Shown one piece after another: positions 62,690-64,000 of a stretch of 64,000 bases of DNA. Made by a program: the position numbers and the translations under genes. Numbering within the stretch: the first letter of the stretch is position 1; each line of letters starts with the position of its first letter. This DNA is from Corallococcus macrosporus (lineage in GTDB: Bacteria; Myxococcota; Myxococcia; Myxococcales; Myxococcaceae): contig NZ_JAFIMU010000002.1 in NCBI RefSeq assembly GCF_017302985.1, positions 248,001 through 312,000 of the forward strand, given 5' to 3'. Under the pieces are notes generated by a model that was not told where the DNA came from, ran no database searches, and was given only the letters and a program-made list of their open reading frames with translations.

Positions 62690-63712
62690 TCACGCCGCAT
62701 GCTGGTGGACGCGGTTGCGGCCCGTCCCCTTGGCTGAATAGAGGCTCGCGTCCGCCGCGCGCAGCAGCGCCTCCGTGCCCGGCAGGTCGTCCGCGGGCAC
62801 CGTCGCCACGCCCAGCGACGCGGTCAGCTTCACCTCCTGGGAGCCTCCTCCGTCCGGCGCCTTCCACGTCAGCTCCAGCCGCTCGATGGCCTCGCGCACC
62901 CGCTCGCACGCCCGGAGCGCGTCCTGGGGGGCCGCCTCCGGCAGCAGGGCGATGAACTCCTCGCCGCCATAGCGGGCCAGCAGGTCCACCTCCCGCAGTG
63001 TCGCGCGGGCCGTCTGCGCCACCGCGCGCAGCACTTCATCTCCGAAGGGGTGGCCGAAGGTGTCGTTGATGCGCTTGAAGTGGTCGATGTCCAGCATCAC
63101 CAGCGACAGCGGGGAGCGGTAGCGGCGCGAGCGCATGAACTCCTCGCTCAGCCGCTCCTCGAAGTAGCGCCGGTTGAACAGCCCCGTGAGCGCGTCCGTG
63201 CGGCTGAGCGCGAGCAGCTCCTGGCGGCGGCGGTCCAGCTCCCGGTTGGCCCACTCCAGCTCGCGGTTCTTCTCCAGCAGCGCGTCCTGCAGCGCCTTGA
63301 GCCGCAGCATGGACTTCACGCGCGCGCCCAGCTCCAGCATGTCGAAGGGCTTCACCAGGTAGTCGTCCGCGCCCAGCTCCAGCCCCTCCACCTTGCCCGC
63401 CGCCTGCCGGGCCGTCATCAGGATGACCGGGATGAAGCCGAAGCCGCCCTCGCCCGCGTTCGCCTTGACGATGCGGCACACCTCCACGCCGCCCAGGCCC
63501 GGCATCTCCACGTCCATCACGATGAGGTCGGGCCGTCCCGCGCGGATGGCGGACAGCGCCTGCGCGCCGTCCAGCGCTTCCTTGAACACGTAGCCGTGCG
63601 GGGCCAGGCCCTCGCGCACGTGCTTCACCTGCGCCGGATCATCGTCCACGATGAGCACGGTGCGTCCGGAGAAGTCATTCGCGGGTCCGCTCCGGCGCGC
63701 GCCCTCCGCCAT
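62690..63712 (-). CDS. Response-regulator diguanylate cyclase (REC-GGDEF)
   Basis: This 340-residue PleD-like protein starts at ATG 63712, chosen for its AAAGGA Shine-Dalgarno at 6 bases; ATG 63736 is the alternative. The REC domain (about 16-135) has the acidic pair VDDD, phospho-acceptor Asp in LIVMDVEMPG, Thr in LMTAR and Lys in YLVKPF. A coiled coil leads to the GGDEF domain (about 175-335): DALTGLFNRRYFE, DIDHFKRINDTFGH and the active site GGEEF. An RxxD inhibitory site (REVD) stands five residues before GGEEF, so product feedback is expected. It makes c-di-GMP when phosphorylated. No partner kinase is adjacent. Confidence 0.95.
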   Translation of the reverse strand: MAEGARRSGPANDFSGRTVLIVDDDPAQVKHVREGLAPHGYVFKEALDGAQALSAIRAGRPDLIVMDVEMPGLGGVEVCRIVKANAGEGGFGFIPVILMTARQAAGKVEGLELGADDYLVKPFDMLELGARVKSMLRLKALQDALLEKNRELEWANRELDRRRQELLALSRTDALTGLFNRRYFEERLSEEFMRSRRYRSPLSLVMLDIDHFKRINDTFGHPFGDEVLRAVAQTARATLREVDLLARYGGEEFIALLPEAAPQDALRACERVREAIERLELTWKAPDGGGSQEVKLTASLGVATVPADDLPGTEALLRAADASLYSAKGTGRNRVHQHAA

Positions 63713-63912
63713 CCGCTTCCTTTCGGCATCCGGCATGAAGCGCCCACCCCCCCAACAGGCTGCGGTCGTGGCCAACGTCGCGAGTGTCCCCCGGGGCGGG
63801 AACCCCGTGGGTGGATTCTCCCTTGGGTGGCGGGCGCTGCCAAGGGCCTCCACGGACTCCGCGAGGGGCCAGCGCCCCCCTTGCGTCCACGGCCTGACAG
63901 GCTTTGAGCGGA

Positions 63913-64000
63913 CTACGGCGCGGGTTTCACCAGACGTGCGCGGTAGACGGGTTCTCCGGACGCCAGGTAGCGCCGCTCGCGGGTGGAGGGCACCTCCTCC
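63913..64000 (-). CDS. trmB: C-terminal end of a TrmB-like tRNA methyltransferase (runs off right edge)
   Basis: Reading from the right edge on the minus strand gives about 28 residues ending at a TAG at 63913-63915. The segment STRERRYLASGEPVYRARL resembles the C-terminus of tRNA (guanine-46-N7)-methyltransferase, for example TEYEEKFSALGQPIYRAEV in Firmicutes TrmB. It is the only part visible, so the name rests on a short match. Confidence 0.55.
   Translation of the reverse strand, partial: EEVPSTRERRYLASGEPVYRARLVKPAP

Overview
The window is GC-rich, densely packed bacterial DNA that looks like a myxobacterium (Myxococcota, probably a Myxococcus/Corallococcus relative). The reasons are the very high GC with GC-ending codons, many lipoproteins and outer-membrane proteins, a PilZ-like domain of the type expanded in Myxococcus (TIGR02266), Pro/Ala-rich linkers in regulatory proteins, and a promoter resembling Myxococcus vegetative promoters. 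No rRNA, tRNA, CRISPR array or insertion sequence was seen, and no gene-free stretch exceeds about 230 bases.

Layout. 0-9 kb: a TPR lipoprotein (cut by the left edge), two overlapping ArsA-type ATPases, a small coiled-coil protein, the PHA regulator PhaR, a zinc-ribbon/DUF3426 membrane protein with a helical partner, a TatA-like protein, a glycerophosphodiesterase and an outer-membrane beta-barrel. 9-15.6 kb: a giant C-terminal processing protease, an EI24/CysZ-like membrane protein, plant-type glutamate-cysteine ligase and a second small barrel. 15.7-24.2 kb: a coupled operon alaS - lipoprotein - PilZ/repeat/Hsp70 fusion, the last containing a long tract of 51-bp and 69-bp repeats. 24.4-27 kb: a MEDS-domain histidine kinase and a divergent lipase-like hydrolase. 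27.0-34.06 kb: an accessory module with a Cys-rich lipoprotein, a large RHS protein ending in an HExxH metalloprotease toxin domain, and a small lipoprotein (candidate immunity), with a 17-bp perfect direct repeat at each end.

34.06-53.8 kb is the most notable part. It is a minus-strand operon built around homologues of CapC/PgsC and CapB/PgsB, the membrane and ATP-dependent ligase subunits of poly-gamma-glutamate synthase. It also holds a very large exported protein with a C-terminal outer-membrane-barrel-like region, a large membrane-anchored protein, a predicted zinc hydrolase carrying poly-gamma-glutamate-hydrolase-like motifs, and two acyltransferases. A lipoprotein paralogue of the hydrolase lies just upstream. 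I read this as a Gram-negative synthesis, export and trimming system for a gamma-glutamyl or similar polyamide. It has unusual fused and enlarged subunits and no recognisable CapA/PgsA. Polymer identity and the roles of the unknown subunits are inference.

53.9-64 kb: a sedolisin (S53) lipoprotein protease, a HEAT-repeat protein coupled to a HAMP-only membrane protein, a DinG-type helicase with an N-terminal exonuclease domain, a cupredoxin, a Pro-rich protein ending in an Hfq/Sm-like domain, a small lipoprotein, a response-regulator diguanylate cyclase and the C-terminus of a TrmB-like tRNA methyltransferase cut by the right edge.

Many long open frames antisense to these genes are GC-driven shadows and were left out. 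Start codons were often moved inward from the longest frame to match domain boundaries, signal peptides, Shine-Dalgarno sequences or ATGA/GTGA overlaps.
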